Shown here: in pieces, positions 11,473-21,677 of the stretch
Layout: every line of letters begins with the position of its first letter
How positions within the stretch are numbered: position 1 is the first letter of the stretch
Assembly (NCBI GenBank): GCA_028622995.1
Contig: JAJQJQ010000047.1
Location: forward strand, 310,001-374,000
Length of the DNA stretch: 64,000 nt
Direction: 5' to 3'
Source of the DNA: Panagrolaimus kolymaensis
Taxonomy: Eukaryota; Nematoda; Chromadorea; Rhabditida; Panagrolaimidae
Program-made: the position numbers and the translations under genes
Notes under the pieces: generated by a model
Told to the model about the DNA's origin: nothing
The model's input: the letters and a program-made list of their open reading frames with translations, nothing else
Database searches by the model: none

Positions 11473-13642
11473 ATGGCTAAAATAATTCCAATTTTTTCAG
11501 CTCGCCAACAATATTTTCTTTTGCCTCCAGTACTCATTCAAGAAATTATTAACCATCCAGTATCAGGTCTTGGGTTTATGAAATTATATAAAACCTGTAA
11601 ATATTTTTTCTTTAAAAAGAAAATATTTTTCTTTAGTAAATATTATCATCATGAACACGATGATTATAGTTCCTTTCATCTGGGATGGGATTATCAAACG
11701 GAAAACGAAAAAGTTTTATTTTGGTTTATTCATGAATTAGAAATAAATGGATTTGAATGTTTTCCTTCCCATCAAATTTATCGATGTACTATTCAGAAAT
11801 TTGATTTAACCTTTTCAACTATCACCTTAGAAAACTTTAATATAATTGTAAAGGAAAATACTATAAAATATTTTTGGTTGTTTGCTAGTCGAATATTAAA
11901 ACCGAATGGTTCCGATACTACTGTGGATGAAATTTTACATAAGCTTCCAAATGTTGAAAAGATTATATATAGCAATTATAATATAGTTATTACTCATGGA
12001 ATCCTAGGCGTCCGGACAGGTCATCGAAAACCCATAATCTCGAAACTAAAAAAACATCGAAAAAGGAAAATACGACGAAATCTCGAAAACCCATTTTCTC
12101 GAATAAAAAAACATCGAAAACCCATTTTCTCGAAAAAAATAACATCGAAAACCCATAATCTCGAAAAGGAAAGCTACTCCATAACATCGAAAAACAGTAA
12201 TCTAGAAAAAGTGAATTACGACATAATGTCGAAAAACCATAACCGCGAAGAGTCACAATCTCGAAATCCCATAAACTGAATTTGTCATTTTAGAAAGATC
12301 TATTTTCAAACATGATTTTCAAATTTACGAAATTTCTTATGTTTTGCTAATGAGGGAGAGATGGAAAATTTGCATAGAAATTAGAATTTTTGTTTATTAT
12401 GACGAATAAATTGGAAGTTATTTATAAGATGCACTTGTATGTAAGGATGGATGGTCACTTAGGAAAAATAAAAGATAAATTGCATAATTTTATTTTAATT
12501 TACATATGTAAAAAAGAAAGACATTTTATTAGCATAGCGAAAAAGAAGATTTTTTTAATAATTATGCAAATTTTCAATTCTCATATTCCCAATCCCAATA
12601 GTAAAACATTAACCAGATCCTTAATTACACCATTAAAATTTGCATATACTTATGAAAAAAGTTAATTTCTCAATGTTTTGGGTACTTACTATGGAACTTA
12701 ACGATTTTTCATAACGAAGTGTCCTACTTTCTTCCGCATAATCTATTGGGAACGATTGATTGAGCTAGGTCTATGTCTTCACTTGAGGCTCAGGCTTGCC
12801 CAATGTGGATATAGTTATTACTGGAACACTTTATAAACGTTCCATTATTCTTCCACGTTCATGTTCTCTGCCATATTTTTAATGAAGATAACATTCCATG
12901 GGATCAACCGGTTTAATTCCTGAATCAATTTCATGACTTATAAATAGTCCATTAGGTTATTCGAGGAACACTTTATCAGTAATACATTTTCTCATACTCG
13001 CATGTCCCTTGTCTCATATTTAACGATCCATAGGCTTTCCTTATGGATTGGAAAAATTAAAATAATTTGCAATGTTAAATCAAAATTATATTTTTTATGC
13101 AAATTTCACAAAGAATCTTCTAGAGTAAATTTTTTCGAGATTATGGTGTTTCGATGTTTTTTTTTTCTAGATTACGGTGTTTCGATGTTTTTTTTCTTCG
13201 AGATAATGGTTTTTCGATATTATGTCGCAATTCACTTTTTCGAGATTACTATTTTTCGATATTGTGTCGTAACACCCTTTTTCGAGATTATGTTTTTTCG
13301 ATGTTTTTTTTTTCGATGTTTTTTCGTTTTCGAGGTTATGAGTTTTCGATGACATGGGGTGTCGCCGGAATCCTAACAAATCTCAAAGCGATAAAATTTC
13401 GGAATAAACTTCAAAGATTTACATTTGAAATGAATTATTCAGCGGATATTTTTGATCCATCAATTCTATGCGATTTCATAAAAATTAATGCTGATGATGC
13501 TTCAAGTTTCAATATTGTTGTTAAAGGTCAAAATTCAAGAAACAATTATAACTTTTTAAAAGTTGCGACAGAAAAATTACACAAAAGTTGGATTGATGGT
13601 GTAAAACCATTTATTTCTATTTTCCATTTAAATTTGTCATAA
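11473..13642 (+). pseudogene. F-box-like nematode family gene split by a transposon
   Basis: The coding frame runs 11473-12006, is interrupted by a 1360-bp element, and resumes in the same frame at 13376-13642; without the element and one copy of its target duplication it would be one 266-aa single-exon protein. The N-terminus has an F-box-like helix pair (LPPVLIQEIINHPVSGLGFM, then CKYFF), and the rest (HELEINGFECFP, LPNVEKIIYSNYN, LRNLKAIKF-type segments) resembles the large F-box-like families of plant-parasitic nematodes, which pair an N-terminal F-box with a variable substrate part. I start at the ATG at 11473; upstream only a TTG extends the frame. In the interrupted state the frame reads through the left end of the element and stops at about 12279, giving a chimeric tail of repeats. 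Function not assigned. Confidence 0.65.
12007..13366. mobile_element. Non-autonomous DNA transposon (MULE-like, 9-bp TSD) inserted in the F-box-like gene
   Basis: Flanked by perfect 9-bp direct repeats GGAATCCTA at 11998-12006 and 13367-13375. The ends are imperfect inverted repeats beginning GGCG: GGCGTCCGGACAGGTCATCG on the left, and GGCGACACCCCATGTCATCG read inwards from the right. Both ends then hold arrays of a short motif like ATCGAAAACCCATAATCTCG (about 12020-12270 and, inverted, 13128-13350), so the terminal repeats are long and themselves repetitive. The interior (12280-13120) has no protein I recognise. A 9-bp duplication with long TIRs is typical of Mutator-like elements; the class is inferred from structure alone. 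Confidence 0.88.
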
Positions 13643-13649
13643 ATCAATA

Positions 13650-13873
13650 ATATTTTTTTGTATATTTTTTCCATTGTTTTTTTTTTGTTCACAAATTTAA
13701 TGCAGTAAAATTATTTATTTGATTTTTGGAATACAGTGAAGTTGGAATTAATATTAATGGCTTTAGGTGAACAGAAAGAAAGATAGATAATGAAAATACA
13801 AAAGTAAATTAGATTTGGAATCCAGTCACAAAAAAAAAGAAAAAGAAAAAATGGGCGAATTTTTTGTGGCTTA
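13650..13873. other. 3' flank of the F-box-like gene
   Basis: AT-rich sequence between the split gene and the next transposon; nothing further seen. Confidence 0.4.
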
Positions 13874-13989
13874 GGCCTTCACTTTAAGCTCATTTTTGAC
13901 CGTGGTGGGACCAAAAAAAGGCTAATAAAAATTTTTAAACTAAAATTTGGAAACTATAGTACTTATGATTTTCGACGATTATTTAATAA

Positions 13990-14293
13990 ATATGAAATCT
14001 TTTTATTATTTTTGTTATTACTACCATATTTGGGATGTAATAAGGAAGCGATTGGTACTGAGATCCTTGCAATTGCTAAAAACTTTCAAAAACATCTAAC
14101 TGTTCAACGATGTTGTCAACAATGTTGCATATGTCATTGTTAATCTTATATCCAAGATCAGATTATCTGTAAACCTCAATTTTTTTTTCTGCTTTGCTAA
14201 CCTTATTCCTCACATCGAGAAGAAGAGGTTTCGTTCGTTTTTTCCGAAAAAAGTTTGAAATTGGACCTAAATCATTACTTTTTGTGCATGCTA
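13990..14293. repeat. Left arm of 304-bp internal inverted repeat of the transposon
   Basis: Reverse complement of 16685-16988 with no mismatch that I could find. It lies about 110 bp inside the element end and before the transposase promoter. Confidence 0.92.
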
Positions 14294-14590
14294 TGCGTTA
14301 ATTTACATTTATATACATAATTAACATAGCATTTCATTACTTTTTGCTGAAAAAAGCTTTAATTTATTCAAAAATGCATTATTCGTTGATTTCTTAATAA
14401 AAATGTTGAAGTTTTCACTCGAAGGTCATCTTAGTTCCTTTCAAATGATCCACAAGTGCATCAAGTGCTTCCTTGGGAAACGCTTTGTCTTGATTCGGCG
14501 ATATTATTTTTTTCATATGAATTTTTTTTATCAAGAATCAGTCATTACTTGTTTCATTTTTTTGTGAATACTTTTTTTCTCTCTCTCAAA

Positions 14591-16585
14591 ATGCCTGGTA
14601 TATCTCAAAATAAAAAGCGTACCAAAAGTAATTTACTTAAAAACCGTATAACTGATGGAGCTAAGAAACCTGCCCGTGAAATATCCTCTTCTGAAACACC
14701 GGTGGTTCTACCAGCTGAACACATTTCATCCAGTGATGGTGAAGAACCCGTGGTAAAACCCCCTTTATCTGATGCAAAACTTAAACAACTTGCTGATGCT
14801 CGTAAGATTATGGCCATTAAAAAACCATTCGTGAAACTTCAAAAGGAAGCTGATAAGAAAGCTGTTGCATCACACATGAAGTTTATGACTGAAAGAAGGA
14901 GTAAATCATTTAGTTTACATAATCTTTAAACATTTTATTTTTTCAGAAAACCCAAAAATTTCTTTAGTTGATGATGACCAAGTTTTAACAGATGCTTCAA
15001 ATGTCGATCAACCTGAAAATCTTTTACCTCTTTCATCTCAAATATCAGTTAGTCCAGTTGTTGCTAAAACTTTAATACCACCTGAACAACTAACTCCAAG
15101 TGGGCTTTATCGTAGAAAAAAAGCTCAAGATGAAGTTGTTAAAGAGACTCTTGGAACTGAATATAGAATTACGAATTCTCCCAAAAAACGTGTGAGTGTG
15201 GGAGAAGCATCTGCATTGAAAGCAACCAAACGACTTACTCATGATCAATACGATGGCTTACCTCGAACAACTTTTCCTTCTTTAAGTACTCTCAAACGCC
15301 ACGATAAACAAGTAATTGATCATCACCGAACTGGCACTTCAAAAGGTTTTGCTGCCCATGTTCTTTATAATTTCAACTTGTTTAAAGAATTTTCTAACGG
15401 AAATGTTAGAGTTAATATTGGTGGAGATAAAGGTAAACAAACTTTTTGAAATAATCAATAGTTACATTTTTATTTCCAGGATCTGATACAATGAAAATGT
15501 GCTATTACTTTGTCGATGTTGATAATACTTTAAGCACCAAAAACTTATACATGTACAATTGTTATGTTGGTGATGAAGATTATTCTTCATTAAAGCCAAT
15601 AATGGATGAAATTGAAGAAGGAATCGAAATTTTACAAAATGGAAGCCATAATACAAGCCATGGTTCAAAAACTTTTACATGGTATGTTTTGTTTAATCAA
15701 TATTTAACAAAACATTTATTTTTATTTATTTTTAGTTATTTTATTGCTGATTGTAAAATGAGTAGTACAACCCTTGGTATTCAAGGTGGGAGTGCAACTT
15801 GTCCTTGCATGTTTTGCACGATCCCTAGTAATGAATGGTCAAATATTGAAACAATTCCCGATGCTGCTTTAAGAAATATTGAAGCTTTATCCGCTGCTGG
15901 TAAAGAAGTTGAAAAAGCTGCAGACGATATGAATGCCCGACAGCTTACTGCTTTAAAACGAGATAAGAAATCTGTTAATAGAAAACCAATGCTCATGCAA
16001 ATTCCTATCAATCGATATGTCCCTCCAGTTGTTCACATTTGCATAGCTGCTGTTAATTCAATCATCAAATATTGCAAAAACAACGAAGCTGAAGATGCAA
16101 AAGATCTTCTTGATGAAATTAAAAAGATTGGTGTAATAACTCATCAAGGAACTTCCGAATACAACGGCCCCAACTCAAGAAAGATTTTGAAATACTTTGT
16201 TGATCATCCCGATTTTGATACATATGGAGTTGATTTATTTCGTGCTTTTGCAAAAGTAGAATCCTTTGCTGTTGCTAAAGATTTAGATGAAACCCAAATC
16301 GATGAAATGGACAAATCCATTAAAGAAATCTTCACTTTGATTGACAACAAATATCCTGGACTCCCTGGAAAGAAGACAAAACTTCACGTTTTGAAACATC
16401 ATGTAATGCCCTTTGTTCGTGAACATAAAAGTTGGGGGAAATTCTCAGAACAATCAATTGAATCCATCCATCATGTTAAAAATGATAGCGACAGACGTTT
16501 CCATGGAAATAGCGAAGAAGCAAATGCTAAGAAAATCACATTTTTTGAAAACCAACACATTCTTCGAAACCTTAATAATCATTGA
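14591..16585 (+). CDS. Transposase, DDE-type with CxxC insert (CMC-like or unclassified)
   Basis: Exons 14591-14900, 14947-15432, 15480-15681 and 15736-16585 join in phase to 615 aa with no stop; the third intron (54 nt) is also open in frame. Residues 1-230 are basic and low in hydrophobic content, with serine-rich and KKR-type segments that suggest DNA binding and nuclear import. The core carries candidate catalytic acids: IGGDKGSDT (Asp about 264), YFIADCKM (Asp about 337) and a helical SEQSIESIHH near 570 for the Glu. A zinc-like CPCMFC (CxxC) follows the second Asp, a feature of CMC, hAT and Transib-type transposases. I start at the ATG at 14591, which opens MPGISQNKKR after a long pyrimidine tract. 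It fills the space between the inverted repeats. The catalytic assignments are by pattern, not alignment. Confidence 0.75.
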
Positions 16586-16684
16586 ATATGTTTTTTGTTA
16601 TCCTTATTATGCTAATTATTATTTATTTTGTCTTTTTTATTGTTGTTTAAATAAAATTTATAACCAAAAAACACCATTGAAACC

Positions 16685-16988
16685 TAGCATGCACAAAAAG
16701 TAATGATTTAGGTCCAATTTCAAACTTTTTTCGGAAAAAACGAACGAAACCTCTTCTTCTCGATGTGAGGAATAAGGTTAGCAAAGCAGAAAAAAAAATT
16801 GAGGTTTACAGATAATCTGATCTTGGATATAAGATTAACAATGACATATGCAACATTGTTGACAACATCGTTGAACAGTTAGATGTTTTTGAAAGTTTTT
16901 AGCAATTGCAAGGATCTCAGTACCAATCGCTTCCTTATTACATCCCAAATATGGTAGTAATAACAAAAATAATAAAAAGATTTCATAT
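16685..16988. repeat. Right arm of 304-bp internal inverted repeat of the transposon
   Basis: Mirror of 13990-14293. It begins about 100 bp after the transposase stop codon. Confidence 0.92.
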
Positions 16989-17364
16989 AAAAAATAATTA
17001 AGATAAAATCCTTAAATTCACAAATTTTTGAAATTTAATTTTTGTCAAAAAAAAATTTCGTGTTGAGAAAACGTGACCTTAAAGTGGGCCTTCATTGTTT
17101 CTATCTCTGCAGAGAACAAAATTAATGAGTTTCAATACAACAGAAAATCTCTAAAAAAAAAGAAGACATTCGCGTTCGCAAAAGACTTGCAAAAAAAAAT
17201 TTAAACCCCTTCACATCTCTTACCGCGATTGTTTGCTTTGGCGCGTAAAAATGTTTTGCTTGCAAAAACAAAAAAGTTTGTTTTCAATTTGTAAAACACT
17301 TTTTTTGTGAGAATATTTTTCAACCAAAAAGAATCTTCATCATTTTGTTATTGTTTCTGCAACT

Positions 17365-19071
17365 ATGGATAGACATAACTTATTGCATCCTCCAATGACT
17401 GTCAAGAATTTGCAAAATAAAGACGAAGCTTTACTTATCATTGGATCTACGAATGGAATTTTTATGGTTGCTTTCTTAAATGCTCATTTTGAAGTTCTTC
17501 CAAAATCTATGAATGTACCTGTTAACGATTTTTCAAACTTTCTTAATTCTCCTGATTGTCGAAGTCTCAAAGCTGTTATTTTCAATCTTGTTAATTTAGA
17601 TAATATGTCTGCACCTGTTAATCTTGAAATTCGTCAAATGGTTAATGAAGAAGTTAGAAAAAGAAAATGGCATCTTAATATGGTTAGTTCTAAAGCTTTT
17701 TCAAATATGTCAACTTTATTTGCCTCGAAAATTGATTCAAAACTTGGTGATGTTATTTTAAATGTCGTATCTATGGATCAAGTGATCGCTGTTTTTGAAT
17801 TTCGATGCAAACGAAAAGGGTATTCATACATCGCTGATCGATTGATCAATCGCTATAATAAAAATGTTAATGATGTTGCTACTGAAATTCTTGGTACTTG
17901 TAATCCTAAATATGTTACTCTTGTTGATCTTCATTGGGATGATCTCATAATGTCTTTGAAATCTCGTGTCGTTTCATCAAAAAATGTTATTTCCATTGAT
18001 AGTGAAGCTGAAAGTGAATATACTCAACATGTTTTGAAAGCAATTTTTGATCATGGAAATAACCAGATTATTCCTTTCTCTATGGATGTTCTTGCTGTAA
18101 CAAATGATACAAATTTTACTGCTCCTGAACAAGCCGTGATAACTATAGATGACTATGAAGATTTGCCTTTGGAAAAAGACCAATTTGTACCTAAATCAAA
18201 GAAGCCGTATTATGTATGTCTTTTTACTTTGTTTCCTTTACCTTTATGTTGTTTTTTAGGTTGTATTCCTTGATCGCATTTCTGGTACTTACAAACGTGT
18301 TGGAGAAGCTCAACTTTCCAATGAACATGGAGGACATCGTATCAAGCTTGCTTTGGTGATTGATCGAAACTCTCTTCCATTCTTGTATCAAGAACCATTC
18401 ATCATTCCTGAAATTCAAGCTTTACCACAAAAACTTGCAACACAACCTGATTTGAACGTTCCTGTTATCGGATTCTTCGACAATTCTTCCTTCATTTGTG
18501 TTCGAGGTGAAAATGGTTACATGTTTTTGAATGAATGGAACGGTAAGTAGCTCCTTACTTACTACTGTAAACATATTGTTTTTTAGGTTTGTATGGAAAC
18601 GATCTTTATCTTAGCTTTGAACAAGAAGAACCTACTATGATTACAGATTTGAACAAAATTAAAAACAAAGATCCTTTTTTGGTTTATGGTATGTTTACAG
18701 CTTCAAGATATCTTTGATTATATGTATTGCTTCCAGATTTGATCAAAGTTCTTTCCATGCCAGCTGATGATCTCAAAGTTGATCCAAAATGGGACTTCAA
18801 GATTATCACTAATGATCCAGAACATCCTGTTTTGCTTCAATTTGAAACTTTCTTGGGATCTCGTAAATCTTCAACACCTATCTTTTTAATGGCTCTACTC
18901 TTGAAACATCATATCAAAGCAATCAAGAAAGAAACTGGAAAGAAACTTAAAGAACTTGGATTTTGTCTTTTCAGCAAATTCACCAAGAAAGAAAAGAATC
19001 GTATTCAAAATGGACTCGAAGAAGCTTGTAAGCTATTGAAAATTGATTTGGTTTTTGTTCCAAATATTTAA
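17365..19071 (+). CDS. Divergent Hsp70-like (ASKHA fold) protein, nematode-type, probably non-catalytic
   Basis: Exons 17365-18213, 18260-18542, 18587-18688 and 18737-19071 join in phase to 522 aa. The C-terminal 160 residues follow the order of the Hsp70 ATPase start: VIGFFDNSSFICVRGENGY (the IGIDLGTT.S.V position), LNEWNG.Y..DLYLSF, LIKVLSM (the KRLIG position), KWDFKII, then LLLKHHIKAIKKETGKKLKE and KKEKNRIQNGLEEACKLL, and it ends where Hsp70 continues. The first 280 residues have a GDVILNVVSMDQVIAVFEF strand pair that may correspond to the later Hsp70 lobe, placed in front. The phosphate-binding DLGTT residues are not kept, so ATPase activity is unlikely. The gene starts 280 bp after the transposon. 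Hsp70 kinship is my reading of pattern order; otherwise this is an uncharacterised nematode protein. Confidence 0.5.
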
Positions 19072-19650
19072 ATTTCTTTGTTTTGTTGTTGTTTTGTTTT
19101 TGAATTTATAAAAGCTTTTAAAAAAATTGTTTCATGTACAATATAAAAAAATAAGAAACAACCTTTCTTTATAACCACAGTTATCTCTTTCTCTTTCCTT
19201 GCTGTGATTTTGTTTTCAACAAAAAAATTCTTGCGATCCTTTATTTTGGAGGTTCCTCAAATGATATAAATATTTGATTTACTTTCCGAAACAAAAAATT
19301 TTTTCTTAAACAAAAACAATATGTATTTAAAAAAGTGCATAGCTTCAGTACTTGCAGTTAAAACTTTTGGGAGAGAAAAAAAAAGAAATTTAGAAACTTT
19401 CTAAACCATGCCTTTTATTGGGTTAATAAACTGTTAATTTATTTGCTTTCTTTTTGCTTAAGAGGAGCCGTTTTAAAGAAAAAAAGATGTTCATGTTTCA
19501 TTTTATGGTTTTTATTTTTTGCATATTCGCTGTTACTTTTCTTTACTTATTCACATACATTTTTGCAAATTTATATAAATTTATTTCATGGAAAGGCTAA
19601 TAAACAAAATTATTATTTTTTTATTGGTTTAGTTTCACAAAAAAAATCAT
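19072..19650. other. Intergenic stretch, no gene seen
   Basis: AT-rich 3' flank between the Hsp70-like gene and the convergent DUF268 pseudogene. Only incidental frames. Confidence 0.45.
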
Positions 19651-20853
19651 TCAATTAATTTTTTTCAAAACAAACATATATTGAGCAATACCACCTTCGA
19701 ATTCTAATATTTCTTGTGTGAGATTTTTTGGTTTACTTGAATCTCCATAAAACACATCTAACAATTCAAAACCTAAAAAAATTATAACTATTTTGAAACC
19801 ATTTTTTTTTATTATTTTTTCATTTATTTTTCTACCTTCAAACATCATTGCCAATCTCATTCGGCCATAAATTCGATGAACATTATAATAAATAGTATCC
19901 ATACCAACGGGAAATCCAACAAATAATAAACCATTCTTTTTTAATAAACATGAATTTTATTCATTTCTCTAATATCTCCAATTGGATCCATAGGATCTCC
20001 ATACCTGCCAAGACCACTATGTTCAATACTTGAAAAACTTACAATAAAATCAAAATAATTTTGGTAACTGAAAAAATTTATTTCAAAATTATTATTTCTG
20101 TATGAAGCTTTTTTACTTTGTTCTTAATTCTGGCAATTTAGGAGCATAAATGAAATTCATTTGTGGATGGGTAATATTTATTTTTTTATAATCCTCTGTT
20201 GTAACATTTTTCGCTCCATTTGCTAATATATTAGTTTCCACCCATGGCTCTAATGATCCAATTACAGCGCCTGTTTAATTTTGGATATTATAGTATTTAG
20301 TTGCCATAAAAACTGCTACTAAAATTTTTATATGTAATATTTTTTTGAAATAATAAATTTTTTTAAACTTACAACATTCGTTTCCATAGACAAGAGGCAA
20401 TTTGGATGGATCTTCTTTTGCAATATTTATCCAACTTTCAATAAATGTTTCATTCCAAACTGATATGGATGTTTCATTTTCATTATTTGGAACATCATTA
20501 AGATAACCACTTTTTAGAATTGAATAATCATTGAGCAAAAAATCTTTTGAATTTGGTAATTCTTTGGGCGGATTCAAAATTAGTACATTATCTTTAGCAA
20601 TTTTTACCCAATTTGAAAAAACCTAAAACAAAACAAACTTTAAAAAATTTTCATCGATTTTCTTTGCAGTCATAATATAATAACTTCCATTTTCACAATT
20701 ATTGGAATCTTCTTTTCTTAGAATAGGAATTAAATCGTTTTTAATTAATAAATATCCATTTGGTTTAAATACATTTTGATTTATTTCGTCTATGTGTAAC
20801 CTTCCTTTGGCAGTGGCAAAATAGCTGAAATTATCACCCTTTTTTTCACCCAT
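19651..20853 (-). pseudogene. DUF268 family protein gene, disrupted
   Basis: Minus-strand exons 20853-20373, 20270-20117, 20067-19836 and 19772-19651. Residue blocks match nematode DUF268 proteins (putative SAM-dependent methyltransferase fold): GYLLIKNDLIPIL, LILNPPKELPNSKDFLLNDY, LPLVYGNEC, AVIGSLEPWVET, FDFIVSFSSIEHSGLGRYG, GLLFVGFPVGMDT, YNVHRIYGRMRLAMMFEGFE. Two lesions: an in-frame TAG at 20623-20625 at the end of a 15-16-nt GTTTG…TTTTAG stretch that looks like a collapsed intron, and a one-base shift after REMNKI (about 19960) that takes the frame into a stop before CLLKKNG. The remaining exon junctions are in phase. Enzyme role in nematodes is not established. Sequencing error could explain one lesion but less easily both. 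Confidence 0.78.
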
Positions 20854-21677
20854 TGATAATTAAAAAAAACAACTTTACTTTATATCAGTAACGAAGTATT
20901 TTTTCAAATATGCATAAGTTAATAAATAATAGAAGCAAAACAAATACAATCCATTTTGTTAAATGTTTTGATTAAAACCATCCATAAAAATGCATAATTT
21001 AAATTTTAAAATTTTATTTAAGAAAATAATTAAAAAACGTAAATACTAAAGCTTGAAACATTAATATATATTAATAAGATTTTTTCATCCTTAATTTTTT
21101 AAGAACTTAGTTTTTTCCTATTACTTGGGGTTTCTTGTTATCTGTCGTCGTCGATGGATGATGTTCCAAAAAGATTTTCTGTGCGTGCAGTGCAGTTAAA
21201 AAAATTTTGACCTAATTATTTTTTAATTTTTTTAAGGTTAGTTGTTTTTTTACTTCCCTTTATTTTTTCCTTAACGTTAACTCGAAATCTTACATAAAAT
21301 CTTAACATTTTATCGATTTAAAAAAACATATATATAGTTGCATTATTTGGTGAAATGTTTTTTTTTTCAAATGAGTTGATAACTTATTTTATTTGGAAAT
21401 TTTGCTTCTTTTTCTTCAACTTATTGTTGTCGTTTTTTTATTGACGGGTTTATTTTTTTTAATTATTTAATTCATGTTAAAACCAAACTATTCTTTTTTT
21501 TATTTTTAAATACAATTTTAAAACAATAAACATAATAAATGCTAAAAATTAAGAAAAAATTACAAAAATACACGTATTTGAAATGCACTGATTTTTCTAA
21601 ATAAACAAACACTAAAATTAATTTTTTGTTTAATATTAATTTGAGCCTTTTTAGATTTTCTTTTTATTTACATTATT
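20854..21677. other. Intergenic stretch between DUF268 pseudogene and teneurin 3' end
   Basis: AT-rich; it should hold the DUF268 promoter and the teneurin 3' UTR. No gene, RNA or repeat seen. Confidence 0.45.

Larger units (their letters stand above)
13880..17086. mobile_element. Apparently complete DNA transposon with CACT termini and transposase gene
   Basis: 3207-bp element with termini CACTTTAAG at 13880 and CTTAAAGTG ending at 17086, flanked by 6-bp direct repeats GGCCTT (13874-13879 and 17087-17092). If one base is given to the element the repeat can be read as 5 bp. Inside the termini about 100 bp are diverged between ends, then a 304-bp inverted repeat (13990-14293 and 16685-16988) is identical by eye. 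It encloses an intact four-exon transposase at 14591-16585. CACT ends point to the CACTA-Mirage-Chapaev (CMC) superfamily, but CMC duplications are usually 2-4 bp, so placement is uncertain. Confidence 0.88.

Noticed and set aside
12390..12665. Plus-strand 91-codon frame inside the 1.36-kb transposon as a transposase
   Set aside because: Too short, Lys/Ile-rich from AT content, no catalytic motif; element treated as non-autonomous.
19945..19965. A 14-nt GT…AG interval in the DUF268 gene as a micro-intron
   Set aside because: Removing it would restore frame but delete the conserved LLKK segment; a one-base loss explains it better, and introns this short are not known in nematodes.
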